DNA of 64,000 nucleotides from Rothia mucilaginosa ATCC 25296 (lineage in GTDB: Bacteria > Actinomycetota > Actinomycetes > Actinomycetales > Micrococcaceae). The notes under the pieces were generated by a model. It was not told where the DNA came from. It made no database searches and worked only from the letters and a program-made list of their open reading frames with translations. Shown in pieces: positions 25,433 through 34,234 of this stretch. How positions within the stretch are numbered: the first letter of the stretch is position 1; each line of letters begins with the position of its first letter. A program made the translations under genes and the position numbers. The DNA lies in contig NZ_ACVO01000004.1 in NCBI RefSeq assembly GCF_000175615.1, positions 74,389-138,388 on the forward strand, given 5' to 3'.

Positions 25433-26245
25433 TTAGTTCTTCCCTTCCGCAGAGCTGTTTGCAGTAGTGCCGGTAGCAGCGACCGGCGCGCCGGCGTCCA
25501 CCTCCATGCCGAAGGCACGCACCAGGTTCTCGGGGGCGAGCACCTTCTCGGGGGTGTCGTGCATCAGAATTGTGCCGCGCAGCAGTAGCGCCTCGTCGGC
25601 AAACTGGCGCAGGCTCGCCAAGTCGTGCGTGGAAACCAGCACGGTCGCGCCCTCGTCACGCAGCTGTTCGATGACCTGAATGAGCATCGCCTCGCTGCGC
25701 TTGTCCACGCCGGCGAAAGGCTCATCCAGCAACAGCAGCTGGGCGCCCTGGGCGATAGCGCGTGCCACGAAGGCGCGCTTACGCTGACCGCCCGAGAGCG
25801 CCCCAATCTGACGGTCGGCAAGGTCGGTCAGTTCCACGCGGGCGAGCGCCTCATCCACGGCAGCACGGTCTGCGGCACGCAGGCGGCGGGTGATGCCGAG
25901 GTTGCGGTAGCGTCCCATGCTGACGACCTCACGCACGGAGATGGGGAAGGTCCAGTCGATTTCTTCGCTCTGCGGCACGTAGCTGACGAGTCCGGCGCGG
26001 TGGTGGTGCGCGTTCTTGCCGCGGCTGCCACGGTTACCGCCGACGGGCTGCCCGTCGAGGGTGATGCTTCCGGCGTGCATGGGCACGACCCCCATGATGG
26101 CTTTGAAGAGGGTGGATTTGCCGGAGCCGTTCATGCCAATCAGGCCGCAGATACGCCCGGTGTCCAGGGTGAAGGATGCGCCGGTGAGGGCACGGACTGG
26201 CCCGTAGTTCACGTGCACATTTTCGCAGCTGAGAAGAGTGCTCAT
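25433..26245 (-). CDS. metal ABC transporter ATP-binding protein
   Basis: 270 residues with Walker A GMNGSGKST, a Q-loop VPQSEEIDW, signature LSGGQ, Walker B LLLLDEPF and the switch histidine in STHDL. The QSEEIDW sequence after the Q-loop is typical of Mn/Zn ATPases (MntB/ZnuC/PsaB type). It powers the permease encoded just downstream. The last 20 residues are an Ala/Thr-rich tail. Confidence 0.93.
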   Translation of the reverse strand: MSTLLSCENVHVNYGPVRALTGASFTLDTGRICGLIGMNGSGKSTLFKAIMGVVPMHAGSITLDGQPVGGNRGSRGKNAHHHRAGLVSYVPQSEEIDWTFPISVREVVSMGRYRNLGITRRLRAADRAAVDEALARVELTDLADRQIGALSGGQRKRAFVARAIAQGAQLLLLDEPFAGVDKRSEAMLIQVIEQLRDEGATVLVSTHDLASLRQFADEALLLRGTILMHDTPEKVLAPENLVRAFGMEVDAGAPVAATGTTANSSAEGKN

Positions 26246-26399
26246 TCCTTGTGTTCTTTCTGGTGGTCACCGTATGCGTGGGGCGGGTGTACTTGCTTGC
26301 GTGTTGCTGAGTGGGTATTGCTGAGTAGGTGCCGTGTGGGCGGGTGTTAACGGCTGGGAGGAGTGGAGCCATGAAGGCGACCGCCCCTCCTATCCTATC

Positions 26400-26484
26400 G
26401 GGGGTTTAGGGTTTACCCGGGGTTTTCGATGCCGGGTTTGGCCCGGGTTTCTACCGGGTTTATTCGGGGTTTATGCCGGGTTTA
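26400..26484. repeat. 11-bp-phased GGGTTT repeats
   Basis: GGGTTT occurs eight times in 85 bp; the last five (from 26434, 26445, 26456, 26467, 26478) are exactly 11 bp apart with consensus CCGGGTTT plus three bases. It lies between the substrate-binding gene stop and the ATPase gene. Confidence 0.65.
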
Positions 26485-27444
26485 GGAGTTGCCCTTGAGG
26501 CCCGCAACGATGGTGCGTGCGTCGTAGCGGATCATGTCCAGGTAGGTGGGCACGGGGCCGTTCGCTTCGGAGAGCGAGTCCACGTAGAGCACGCCGCCGA
26601 ATCGTGCGCCGGTGGCGTCTGCGACCTGGCGCATCGGGTTGTCAGAGACGGTGGATTCGCAGAACACAGCGGGCACCTGGTTCTCGCGCACGTAATCGAT
26701 CGCGGAGGAAATCTGCGAGGGGGTCGCCTGCTGTTCGGAGTTGACCGCCCAAATGTACTTTTCCTTCAGGCCCGCGTCTGCCGCCAGGTAGGAGAAGGCG
26801 CCTTCGCAGGTGACGAGTGCGCGCTGGTTCTCGGGCAGGGTGGAGATTTCCTTGACGAGCTCGTCACGCACGCCCTGTAGCTGCTTCTTGTAGGCTTCGC
26901 CGCGGGTCTTGTAGTCGGCGGCGTGGGCCGGGTCGAGGGCGCTAAATTCGCGAATCATCACGTCCACGTACTTTTGCACGTTGCTGGGGCTCATCCAGGC
27001 GTGGGGGTTGGGCTTGCCCGCGTAGGCGTCCTCGGTAATGGAGATGGGCGTGACCCCCTCGGAGACGGTCACGTGCTTAGCGTGGGATTCTTCAACGAAC
27101 TTCGCGAACCAGGATTCGAGGTTCAGGCCGTTGTCGAGCACCAGGTCAGCGGCGTGCGCCTTCTTCAGGTCGGAGGGAGTGGGCTCGTACTCGTGGATCT
27201 CTGCGCCGGGCTTGGTGAGGGATTCGACGTTCAGGTCGTCGCCTGCCACGTTGCGGGCGATGTCTGCGAGCACGGTGAAGGTGGTGAGCACGGTCTTCTT
27301 ACCGCTGCTGCTCTTAGCGCCTTCGGTGGTGCTGGAGGTGCTACCGCAGCCGGTGAGCACGAGTAGCAGGGTGAGTGCGAGGGCGGCGCAGAGCGCCTGG
27401 ACGAGGCGGCGTGCGTTGCTGCCTGCGGGGGTGAAAGCGTTCAT
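26482..27444 (-). CDS. manganese-type ABC transporter substrate-binding lipoprotein
   Basis: 320 residues of the adhesin/cluster A-I family. The signal peptide ends in the lipobox LTGC (Cys33). The metal ligands expected for PsaA/MntC proteins are present: His84 (AEIHEYEP), His148 (NPHAW), Glu214 (VTCEGAFSYL) and Asp268 (ESTVSDNPM). A Glu at the third position, rather than the His of zinc-specific ZnuA, and the absence of a His-rich loop point to manganese (or iron). ATG 27444 follows AAGGA by seven bases. The upstream promoter contains a perfect palindrome in its spacer. First gene of the transporter operon. Confidence 0.92.
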   Translation of the reverse strand: MNAFTPAGSNARRLVQALCAALALTLLLVLTGCGSTSSTTEGAKSSSGKKTVLTTFTVLADIARNVAGDDLNVESLTKPGAEIHEYEPTPSDLKKAHAADLVLDNGLNLESWFAKFVEESHAKHVTVSEGVTPISITEDAYAGKPNPHAWMSPSNVQKYVDVMIREFSALDPAHAADYKTRGEAYKKQLQGVRDELVKEISTLPENQRALVTCEGAFSYLAADAGLKEKYIWAVNSEQQATPSQISSAIDYVRENQVPAVFCESTVSDNPMRQVADATGARFGGVLYVDSLSEANGPVPTYLDMIRYDARTIVAGLKGNS

Positions 27445-27582
27445 GAGGCATCCTTCATTGGAAGTCACGGGTTTGAGTATGTGGTTGATGTATGGGATTT
27501 GCCGCGCCGGGACGCTAGGGACACGGTTGTGTCTGCGCAGGCATCATAATGCGCTTTTGCCTGTCGTCCCGGGCGGAATTTA

Positions 27583-27611
27583 ACAATAGTTCGGCTAGCC
27601 GAACTTTTCAA
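27583..27611 (-). promoter_or_regulatory. promoter with metal-repressor-like operator, upstream of the Mn transporter
   Basis: On the minus strand TTGAAA (-35) and TATTGT (-10) are separated by exactly 17 bp, and this spacer is occupied by the 18-bp palindrome AGTTCGGCTAGCCGAACT (27588-27605). Repressor bound there would block RNA polymerase. The DtxR-family protein at 23722-24453 is the likely ligand. Confidence 0.8.
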
Positions 27612-27780
27612 CTAAGCCACACAGAAAACCCCGAAATATTGGCAGAAACCCAGGGGCAGGCATAGGAACAGCCGCCCAGAGACAGGCACACAGAAGCACC
27701 AGCAGATACAGCAAGGAGGCGAGGGACCCCTCCCCCGCCTCCTTACTACACGCGGTTCTACGGCAAGCTATACGCTCGGA

Positions 27781-28581
27781 TTAGTCGGCAATCTCAACCA
27801 CGACCGGCGTGTGGTCGCTTGCGCCTTCACCGGCGCGTTCCACCTTATCGATCCAGGCGCGTTCCACGCGCGCGGCGAGCGCGGGCGAGAACAGTTGGAA
27901 GTCAATGCGCATGCCCTCATCCTTGGTGAAGCGGCCCGCCTGGTAGTCCCAGTAGGTGTACTCGCCCGGAGTGTGCGGGCGTACTACATCCACCATGCCC
28001 TCTTCGAGTAGGGCGGCGAAGGCGCGGCGTTCGGGTGCGGAAACGTGAGTCATTTCGTTGCGCAGGAAGTAGTCAATATCCCACACGTCGGCGTCTTCGG
28101 GGGCGACATTCCAGTCACCAACCAGGGCGAGCTGCGACTGCGGGTTATCCGCCAGTTCGTTGTGCACATTCTGGCGCAGCGCCTCCATCCAGCGGAGCTT
28201 GTAGTCCATGTGCGGGTCGGTCAGGCCGCGGCCGTTGGGCACATAGAGGCTCCAGACGCGCACGCCGCCGCAGGTCGCACCGATCGCGCGCGCCTCCAGC
28301 ACCTCGGGCTCGCCGGTCTTACCGAAGTGCGGCTGGTTATCAAAGCCGCGCTGCACGTCTTCGAGGCCAACTCGGGAGGCGATTGCCACGCCATTCCACT
28401 GATTCAGGCCAAAGTGCGCAACCTCGTAGCCCATGAATTCGAAGAGGTCGAAGGGGAAGGTTTCGTCCTTGGTTTTGGTTTCTTGCAGGGCGAGCACGTC
28501 AACGTCGTGTTCGTCGAGCCAGTCTTCGACGCGGTTCTCACGAGCGCGGATTGAGTTGATGTTCCAGGTGGCAATCTTCAT
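27781..28581 (-). CDS. xthA: exodeoxyribonuclease III
   Basis: AP endonuclease/3'-5' exonuclease for base excision repair. From ATG 28581 the 266-residue protein begins MKIATWNINSIRAR, with LQETKTKDE (metal-binding Glu), the SLYVPNGRG tyrosine loop, GDWNVAPEDADVWD, and the final SDHTPVVVE (catalytic His). The frame continues upstream to 28680 but that extension lacks family similarity. It stands alone, downstream of a 335-bp region (27445-27780) that carries the Mn transporter promoter and otherwise nothing recognisable. Confidence 0.93.
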   Translation of the reverse strand: MKIATWNINSIRARENRVEDWLDEHDVDVLALQETKTKDETFPFDLFEFMGYEVAHFGLNQWNGVAIASRVGLEDVQRGFDNQPHFGKTGEPEVLEARAIGATCGGVRVWSLYVPNGRGLTDPHMDYKLRWMEALRQNVHNELADNPQSQLALVGDWNVAPEDADVWDIDYFLRNEMTHVSAPERRAFAALLEEGMVDVVRPHTPGEYTYWDYQAGRFTKDEGMRIDFQLFSPALAARVERAWIDKVERAGEGASDHTPVVVEIAD

Positions 28582-28810
28582 GCCTTCTAGCTTAGCGGGT
28601 GCAGAGCATGCACCTTTCATTGCACGGAAGCGATTGCGCGGCGGCACGGGCGCTCGCAACCTGCCAGAACAGCACAGCACCCGGAACAGAGCACCGCCCG
28701 CCTGCGCAACCTTCGGGTCGCACCGGCGGGCGGTGAATATATGCGCTAGTCAGCGCTGAATCTAGTTAGAGCACTGAATCTAGTCGGTATTACTCCTAGT
28801 CAACGGCCTC

Positions 28811-29635
28811 CTAGTCAACGGCGGGAGTGCCCACAACCTTCAGGCCCTTATCGCCGTACGCCTTGAGCATGTACAGGGCGTCGGAGAAGTACAGGGGGCT
28901 GGCGGGGTCCACCACGTCTGCCGCGCCGTCACCGTCGCGGTCGACTTCGGGGTAGGTGCCGAGCGTGCGGGCTACCCAGCGGTTTTCGGTCTTGAACCGT
29001 TCAGCCTTCTTGACTTCGGCACGTAGCGGGCGGCGGATCTGGCGCAAGCGTGCGGCACCGTCGGGGCTACCCGCGGCACGATACAGGAACGCGGCGAGGG
29101 TGTGGCGGGTGGCGTACTCGTCCGGGTGGAAGAGCCCGTCATCCCAGCCGGAGGTGATGCCCGCATCCGCCGCCCAGATGTAGGCGGGGTAGTCCGGGTC
29201 GGTGGTGGGCACGTCCTTGTAGGGCGAGGTTTTCGGGAGGTCCTTGACGGTCGGGGATCCTGCCATACGGTAGAGCATGCGCACCAGCTGGCCGCGGGTG
29301 ACGCTTGCGCCGCTATGGCGGCGGGTGACGGTGTATTCTTCGCTGTCGAGGTAGCCGTGGCAGACCGCCCACACGCCGGGGGTGGCGCTCATGGTGCCGA
29401 GGAAGTTGGCGACGCATTCGGCGTAGCTGGGGTCGTCCTTGGGCTGCTCTGCCTTGATGACGAGCTGCAGATTCGCGACGGGTTTTGCGGCGTGGGCTTC
29501 TGCAGCGTGGGCGGCAGGTTGTGCGCTCACCGCGGAGGTGACGGGTACGGCACCGAGGGCGAGTGCGAGGGTGAGGGCGAAAGTGCGGCGTGCGCGGGGA
29601 GCGGGTGTGAGTGCTCGGGAGATAACCGGAAGCAT
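28811..29635 (-). CDS. secreted SLH-like domain protein, copy 3
   Basis: 274 residues from ATG 29635, which follows AAGGA. Signal peptide about 1-39 (FALTLALALGAVPVTSAVSA). The mature protein keeps the cysteine pair pattern C-x17-C-x-G seen in the other copies, then LVRMLYRMAGSPTVKDLP, AIWAADAGITSGWDDGLFHP and FLYRAAGSP, the SLH-like core. The C-terminus has DRDGDGAADVVDP, a calcium-loop-like (dockerin/EF-hand-like) segment missing from the other copies. It lies downstream of beta-helix gene 2 on the same strand. Surface attachment is inferred. Confidence 0.75.
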   Translation of the reverse strand: MLPVISRALTPAPRARRTFALTLALALGAVPVTSAVSAQPAAHAAEAHAAKPVANLQLVIKAEQPKDDPSYAECVANFLGTMSATPGVWAVCHGYLDSEEYTVTRRHSGASVTRGQLVRMLYRMAGSPTVKDLPKTSPYKDVPTTDPDYPAYIWAADAGITSGWDDGLFHPDEYATRHTLAAFLYRAAGSPDGAARLRQIRRPLRAEVKKAERFKTENRWVARTLGTYPEVDRDGDGAADVVDPASPLYFSDALYMLKAYGDKGLKVVGTPAVD

Positions 29636-29973
29636 GGATTTGTCCTTATGTAATTGTGGTTGGGAACCGGCCGGAAGGAACCGATTTTTGGGTCGACTGC
29701 AGGGTCGCCAAATGGAGCGAATAAGAAAAGGGGAAAGGAGTGCGTTGAGGAATAGTGAGAAGCGGCAATGAATAGGGGCTGACGTGCGGCGATACGCGGT
29801 TTTGGTGTGTACCAATGATGTGCGTGTTCCGCATGCTGTCGCACGGCTATGGCGGTGCACAGTGAATGGACTGTTTTACACCGCCATAGAAAGTTTAAAG
29901 TACATATTAATATTTTATTCAATATTTAATTGAGACTTTTATCAAGTAAAAATTAAACATTGTTCTAAACGAC

Positions 29974-30015
29974 AAAGCAGCTGCGAATGGTATGTATTCC
30001 ATTCACAGCTGCTTT
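29974..30015. terminator. terminator after beta-helix gene 2
   Basis: AAAGCAGCTG-c-GAATGG pairs with CCATTC-a-CAGCTGCTTT around an 8-nt loop. The remaining part of the gap 29636-30144 is AT-rich near 29890-29960 and probably carries the SLH copy 3 promoter. Confidence 0.75.
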
Positions 30016-30144
30016 GATTTTTAGCTGATATATAGCGGTATAACGCGCCCACTAGGGCACACGCGCCTCCCTCACGATTCACAGGAAAGTCCTGGACCGG
30101 TTCGGGCGTGTCTACTAGCTGCCGTCAGTTGCCGTCAGTCTCTA

Positions 30145-31473
30145 CTAACCGCGCATCACGTTGTAGGCTTCCTTGGTGAGCTGACCGGCGGGCGAGGTGG
30201 AGTGGCGCAACTCCTCAATTTCAATAACCACATTCGCGCCAATCTCGCCGGTGATGTACACGCGGCGGCCGAGCATATTACCATCGCCGATGCGATCATC
30301 CTTGGCGGTACCTTCGGTGATGCGCAGGTCGTAAATCTTGTTCTCAATGTAGAAGCCGTACAGGGAGGCGGGCTTCTCCGGCGGATTATAGGAGACAGGC
30401 GCGACTATGCGGGTACCGCGCGCGTTGCGGCTGATGTACCAGTTAGCGGCCTCGTCGGCACCGGCGGCACCGCTGACGGTGCCAGCCCAGCTGGAGCCTT
30501 CCGCTTCGCATCCGATGAAGACGTTGTGCGCCCACTCAACGAGCCAGCCGTGGCCCGCGTTGGAGCGTGCGGTGCAGCCGATGAACATGTTGCGTTCACC
30601 CTGCACGATCCAGCCTGCGCCAGCGTGGCGGGTGGCGGGCTCGTAGAGGGCGTTCTTGTTGCTGGTGCGGTGGTTGCTGTTGCTGGAGCAGTTCTCGAAC
30701 TTAGCCTGCGCCGCGTACACCTCAATACCGGCGTAGGAGCCGCCGCTGAGATTCGCCTCGGCAACGTCGATACCGCGCAGCTTGTTGTCTGCCGCGCCGG
30801 AGTTCTGGCCTTCGTTGGGGCGGCGGGGGTGGCCGGCGGGTTTGCCGAGCAGCAGGCCCTGGTTGAGGGTGCGGCGGATGGTCACGTCGTCAATTTTCAT
30901 GCCCTGGTCATCCAGGCCGAGCACGGCAACGCCGATGGCGGTGTCCCAGACTTCCACGCCGGCGATAACGGGCACGATGTCCGGTTCGTTGAGCATGTCG
31001 CCGGTCAGGTGGGTGTGGAAGATGACGCCGGCAACGTTGTTCAGCGGGGTGGTGTGCGCATCGAGCGGGTAGCTGCTGATGGGGGTGTTGGCGGCGTTAG
31101 TGCGGATGTGCAGGTTGCGTACGCCCATACGCATGGGCTTGTTGGCGTTGTAGTTGCCGTAGACGGGGGTGGTGTAGCTGCCGACGTGGAACACGCCGGT
31201 GTATTCGGTGTGGCCGTTGGCGGTGGTGGGGATGGCGCGGTCGGAGTGCGCGATGACGACGGTTGAGGAGCCGTAGCCGAAGATTTCGACACGGTGCTTG
31301 ATATCGATGAAGGGGTAGGAGACGCGGTAGATGCCGCGGGGTAGTTCTACGGATCCGCCGCCGCGTGCGGCGACAGCGTCAACGGCGCGCTGGATGGCTG
31401 CGGTGGAGTCTTTGGCACCGGTGGGGTCTGCGCCGTAGTTGATGGCGTTGATGCTCATGGGCGTATCGGGCAT
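30145..31473 (-). CDS. right-handed parallel beta-helix protein (pectate-lyase superfamily), copy 2
   Basis: 442 residues, clearly homologous to the genes at 12313 and 32888. Start of the family domain is INAINYGADPTGAKDSTAAI; conserved later are MRMGVRNLHIRT, AVLGLDDQGMKIDDV, GERNMFIGCTARSNAGHGW and DEAANWYISRNARG. ATG 31473 is chosen because upstream sequence is Pro/His/Thr-rich and has no family similarity; ATG 31458 is the alternative. No signal peptide is visible at either. The role is unknown; fold relatives act on polysaccharides. GC content is as high as in the housekeeping genes, unlike copy 1. Confidence 0.77.
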   Translation of the reverse strand: MPDTPMSINAINYGADPTGAKDSTAAIQRAVDAVAARGGGSVELPRGIYRVSYPFIDIKHRVEIFGYGSSTVVIAHSDRAIPTTANGHTEYTGVFHVGSYTTPVYGNYNANKPMRMGVRNLHIRTNAANTPISSYPLDAHTTPLNNVAGVIFHTHLTGDMLNEPDIVPVIAGVEVWDTAIGVAVLGLDDQGMKIDDVTIRRTLNQGLLLGKPAGHPRRPNEGQNSGAADNKLRGIDVAEANLSGGSYAGIEVYAAQAKFENCSSNSNHRTSNKNALYEPATRHAGAGWIVQGERNMFIGCTARSNAGHGWLVEWAHNVFIGCEAEGSSWAGTVSGAAGADEAANWYISRNARGTRIVAPVSYNPPEKPASLYGFYIENKIYDLRITEGTAKDDRIGDGNMLGRRVYITGEIGANVVIEIEELRHSTSPAGQLTKEAYNVMRG

Positions 31474-32033
31474 GAGTGGCTCAATTCTTTCGATGGGTAC
31501 CGCGTTCGGTGCTGAAGGCGGCGTGGTGAGTGAATTGAGTGAATACGGCAGTATGCGGTGAATACGGTGCTGCGTGGGTGCAGTGTTGAGTTTGTGTGGT
31601 GCGGTGTGTTGGGCGCATTTCTGCGGGTGTTTTGGCGTGTGCGGGTCTGTGCACCGGCAGACCTGCCTCCTGCTCAAGGGTACCGCATTGGGCGTGTGGA
31701 GGCGACGACCGGGCACTGTGATGCCTGCTCCCCTGCCCTGTTTTTCTAAGGTTTTTCGGCTGTTTTGTGGGCGGGTTAAACAACTGAGGGGCGGGGATTA
31801 CTCCCCGCCCCTCAAGCGTTTAAGTTTTTAGTTCCAAAGATTGCTGGGTAACTTCTTTAGATATTTCCGTTGCCGAATGTAGCTTTTCTGGGACGGACAG
31901 CCGTTTCAATAAGCAAAGATACAGGTGACACATTGCCTACATACAGCGGGGTTCAGATTCCTTGATGTGGTGCTAGTATTTAGCTGATTCACTCAACATG
32001 TCGTTCTCACATCACCGATTTCTGGAGAGTAAC
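31474..32033. other. divergent region between beta-helix gene 2 and SLH copy 4
   Basis: 560 bp without a gene. It contains a terminator-like hairpin at 31786-31813 (listed separately) although no gene leads into it from either side. The part after 31830 is AT-richer and likely holds the SLH copy 4 promoter. Confidence 0.45.
31786..31813. terminator. orphan terminator hairpin, twin of 32787-32832
   Basis: GAGGGGCGGGG and complement around loop ATTACT, with TTAAAC/GTTTAA extending it outward and a T-rich tail on the plus strand. Thirty-five bases are identical, in the same orientation, to the hairpin after SLH copy 4. Confidence 0.75.
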
Positions 32034-32777
32034 ATGACCCCCCTCCCTCGACCCCTCAAAGCATTGGGGGTAGCAGGCATTGCCGCATCCTTGATGCTGG
32101 CACCCCTCCCCGCACATGCGGAAGGGAACAACCCCTACCGCAACCCCAGTGAATTTTATACTGGCGCAGTTAGTGACTGTCTCCTGGATAAGCAATACGG
32201 ACGCGGCCAGGAAGCAGATATCTGGGCATATTGTAATGGCTTGATTTTTGCAGACAATTATGGACTTCCCAATAGTTCTGCCAGCAGAATGGACGTTATC
32301 GCTGCTTTATACCGTCTAGCAGGATACCCTGAAGTCAAAAACCTACCTGAAGTATCCCCATACGCAGACGTGGAGACCTATGAGCCCACCTACCCTCTTG
32401 CTATCTGGGCATCACGTGAGGGAATTACAAATGGTTGGTCTGATGGCAAGTTCCATCCCGATGATCGTGCAACTACCAGCACCGTTATCGCTTTCCTCTA
32501 CCGTGCTGCCGGTAGCCCACAAAAGCTGTGGTACCGCACATGGGAACATTACAACTACGCAGCTAAAGATATTACCCCCATCGGAAAACCTTTCTGGAAA
32601 GAAACTTCCTGGTACACCGTAGCTATCGCTCCGTACCCCAAGGTGCCTGTTAATGAAAACGAACCGGATAATCTCAAGACCGCTAAACCCACCACCATCC
32701 TTGATAAGAGGACGGTATATTCAATGATTCGAGATTTTCATACTTCCGGGTACCAGGTCGTCGGAACCCACAAATAA
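32034..32777 (+). CDS. secreted SLH-like domain protein, copy 4
   Basis: 247 residues from ATG 32034 (GGAGAG upstream). Signal peptide about 1-29 (GVAGIAASLMLAPLPAHA). It keeps the cysteine pair (CLLDKQ ... WAYCNG), then VIAALYRLAGYPEVKNLP, AIWASREGITNGWSDGKFHP and FLYRAAGSP. The C-terminal 75 residues, rich in Lys/Thr/Tyr, do not match the other copies. Unlike the other three it is on the plus strand and converges on its beta-helix partner. The gene is bracketed by two nearly identical hairpins. Confidence 0.75.
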   Translation: MTPLPRPLKALGVAGIAASLMLAPLPAHAEGNNPYRNPSEFYTGAVSDCLLDKQYGRGQEADIWAYCNGLIFADNYGLPNSSASRMDVIAALYRLAGYPEVKNLPEVSPYADVETYEPTYPLAIWASREGITNGWSDGKFHPDDRATTSTVIAFLYRAAGSPQKLWYRTWEHYNYAAKDITPIGKPFWKETSWYTVAIAPYPKVPVNENEPDNLKTAKPTTILDKRTVYSMIRDFHTSGYQVVGTHK

Positions 32778-32786
32778 AATATGATG

Positions 32787-32832
32787 CATACGCTTGAGGG
32801 GCGGGGATTACTCCCCGCCCCTCAAGCGTATG
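32787..32832. terminator. bidirectional terminator between SLH copy 4 and beta-helix gene 3
   Basis: A perfect 20-bp stem (CATACGCTTGAGGGGCGGGG and complement) with loop ATTACT and a T-rich tail on the plus strand. Confidence 0.9.
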
Positions 32833-32887
32833 CGTTTTAAGATTTTGTGATCACGAGCCTCAGCCCGCAGAGCCTAACCCGCGAGGG

Positions 32888-34234
32888 TTAGCCCATGAAC
32901 ACGCCGTTGCCGCGCTTCTCCAGCTGCTTCGGCGCGAAAGTCGCGTGGCGGATGTGGTCCACCTCGATGAGCACGTTATCGCCCATCGCACCGGTCACGT
33001 GAACACGGCGGCCGATCATGTTGTTATCACCAATACGGTCATCCTTCGCGGACGCAGTCGTAATGTGCATATCGCGAATGTTGTTCTCAATGTAGAAACC
33101 GTACAGGGAAGCCTTCGCCCAGCTGTAAGGGTTGTGCGAACGAGGAGCCACGAAGCGGCTACCGCGTGCGTTACGGCCAATGTACCAGTTCGCCGCCTCG
33201 TCGCCTCGAGCACCGCCGGTAACAGCGTCCTGGAAGCTGGAAGACTCACCCAGGCAACCAATGAACTGGTTGTTGCCCCACTCCACGAGCCAGCCGTGAC
33301 CGGCGTTCTCCTGGGCGGTGCAGCCAATGAACATGTTGCGGGTGCCCTGAATGAACCAGCCTGCACCCACATGGCGGGTCTTCACCTCGTACAGGGCGTT
33401 CTTACCCTGGTTGCGCTTGTTGAACCAGCTGGTGGACGCCTCAAACTTGGACTGAGAAGTGTAAATCTCGATACCCGCGTAGGTGCCGAAGCTCATGTTT
33501 GCGTCAGAGACGTCAATCATGGAGAACTTGTTATCTGCCGCGCCGGGGGTGTCACCCTCACGGCGGCGCAGCGGGTGGCCGACAGGCTTACCGACCAGCA
33601 GGCCCTGGCGCAGGGTCTGGCGGATGCGGATCTTGTCAATCTTCATGCCCTGATCGTCCAGGCCCAGGATCGCAACGCCAATGGCGGTGTCCCAGATTTC
33701 GATGTTGGACAGGGTGGGCACTGCGTCCGGCTCACCGGGGTTAGCGTCCGCAATGCGGGTGTGGAAGATGACGCCCGCAACGTTGTCGACGGGCTGGGTG
33801 TGCTTCTCCAGGAAAATCTGGTTGCTCTTAGAATCCAGCGGCAGGTTGTACTTGTTGGTGCGGATGAACAGGTCACGCACGCCCATACGCATGGGCTTGT
33901 TCTGGTTGGTGCCACCGCTCATGGGGGTGGTGTAGCTACCGGTGTGGAAAACGCCGGTGCATTCGTAGCTACCGTTCTTAGACGACGGGATGCTCTTGTC
34001 GGTGAAAGCGACGATTCGGGTTGCCTGACCGTGGCCGAAGATCTCGACGCGGTGCTTCATTTCGATGAAGGGGTAGGAGACGCGGTACATACCGCCGGGA
34101 ATCTCCACAGAGCCGCCGCCCTGCGCAGCAACATCATCGATAGCCTTCTGGATAGCACTAGTGGAATCTCGTACGCCGGTGGGGTCAGCGTTGTACTTGG
34201 AATCGCATACGTTCACGCTCATGATGGTAGCCAT
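32888..34234 (-). CDS. right-handed parallel beta-helix protein (pectate-lyase superfamily), copy 3
   Basis: 448 residues from ATG 34234, preceded by AGAGGA. The domain starts near YNADPTGVRDSTSAIQKAID and runs almost to the end, with GVFHTGSYTTP, MRMGVRDLFIRTN, DDQGMKIDKIRIRQT, FIGCTAQENAGHGW and DEAANWYIGRNARG. It is closer to copy 2 than to copy 1. No signal peptide. Possible roles are modification of the cell's own capsule or wall polysaccharide, or an adhesin-like scaffold; neither is shown. Confidence 0.77.
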   Translation of the reverse strand: MATIMSVNVCDSKYNADPTGVRDSTSAIQKAIDDVAAQGGGSVEIPGGMYRVSYPFIEMKHRVEIFGHGQATRIVAFTDKSIPSSKNGSYECTGVFHTGSYTTPMSGGTNQNKPMRMGVRDLFIRTNKYNLPLDSKSNQIFLEKHTQPVDNVAGVIFHTRIADANPGEPDAVPTLSNIEIWDTAIGVAILGLDDQGMKIDKIRIRQTLRQGLLVGKPVGHPLRRREGDTPGAADNKFSMIDVSDANMSFGTYAGIEIYTSQSKFEASTSWFNKRNQGKNALYEVKTRHVGAGWFIQGTRNMFIGCTAQENAGHGWLVEWGNNQFIGCLGESSSFQDAVTGGARGDEAANWYIGRNARGSRFVAPRSHNPYSWAKASLYGFYIENNIRDMHITTASAKDDRIGDNNMIGRRVHVTGAMGDNVLIEVDHIRHATFAPKQLEKRGNGVFMG

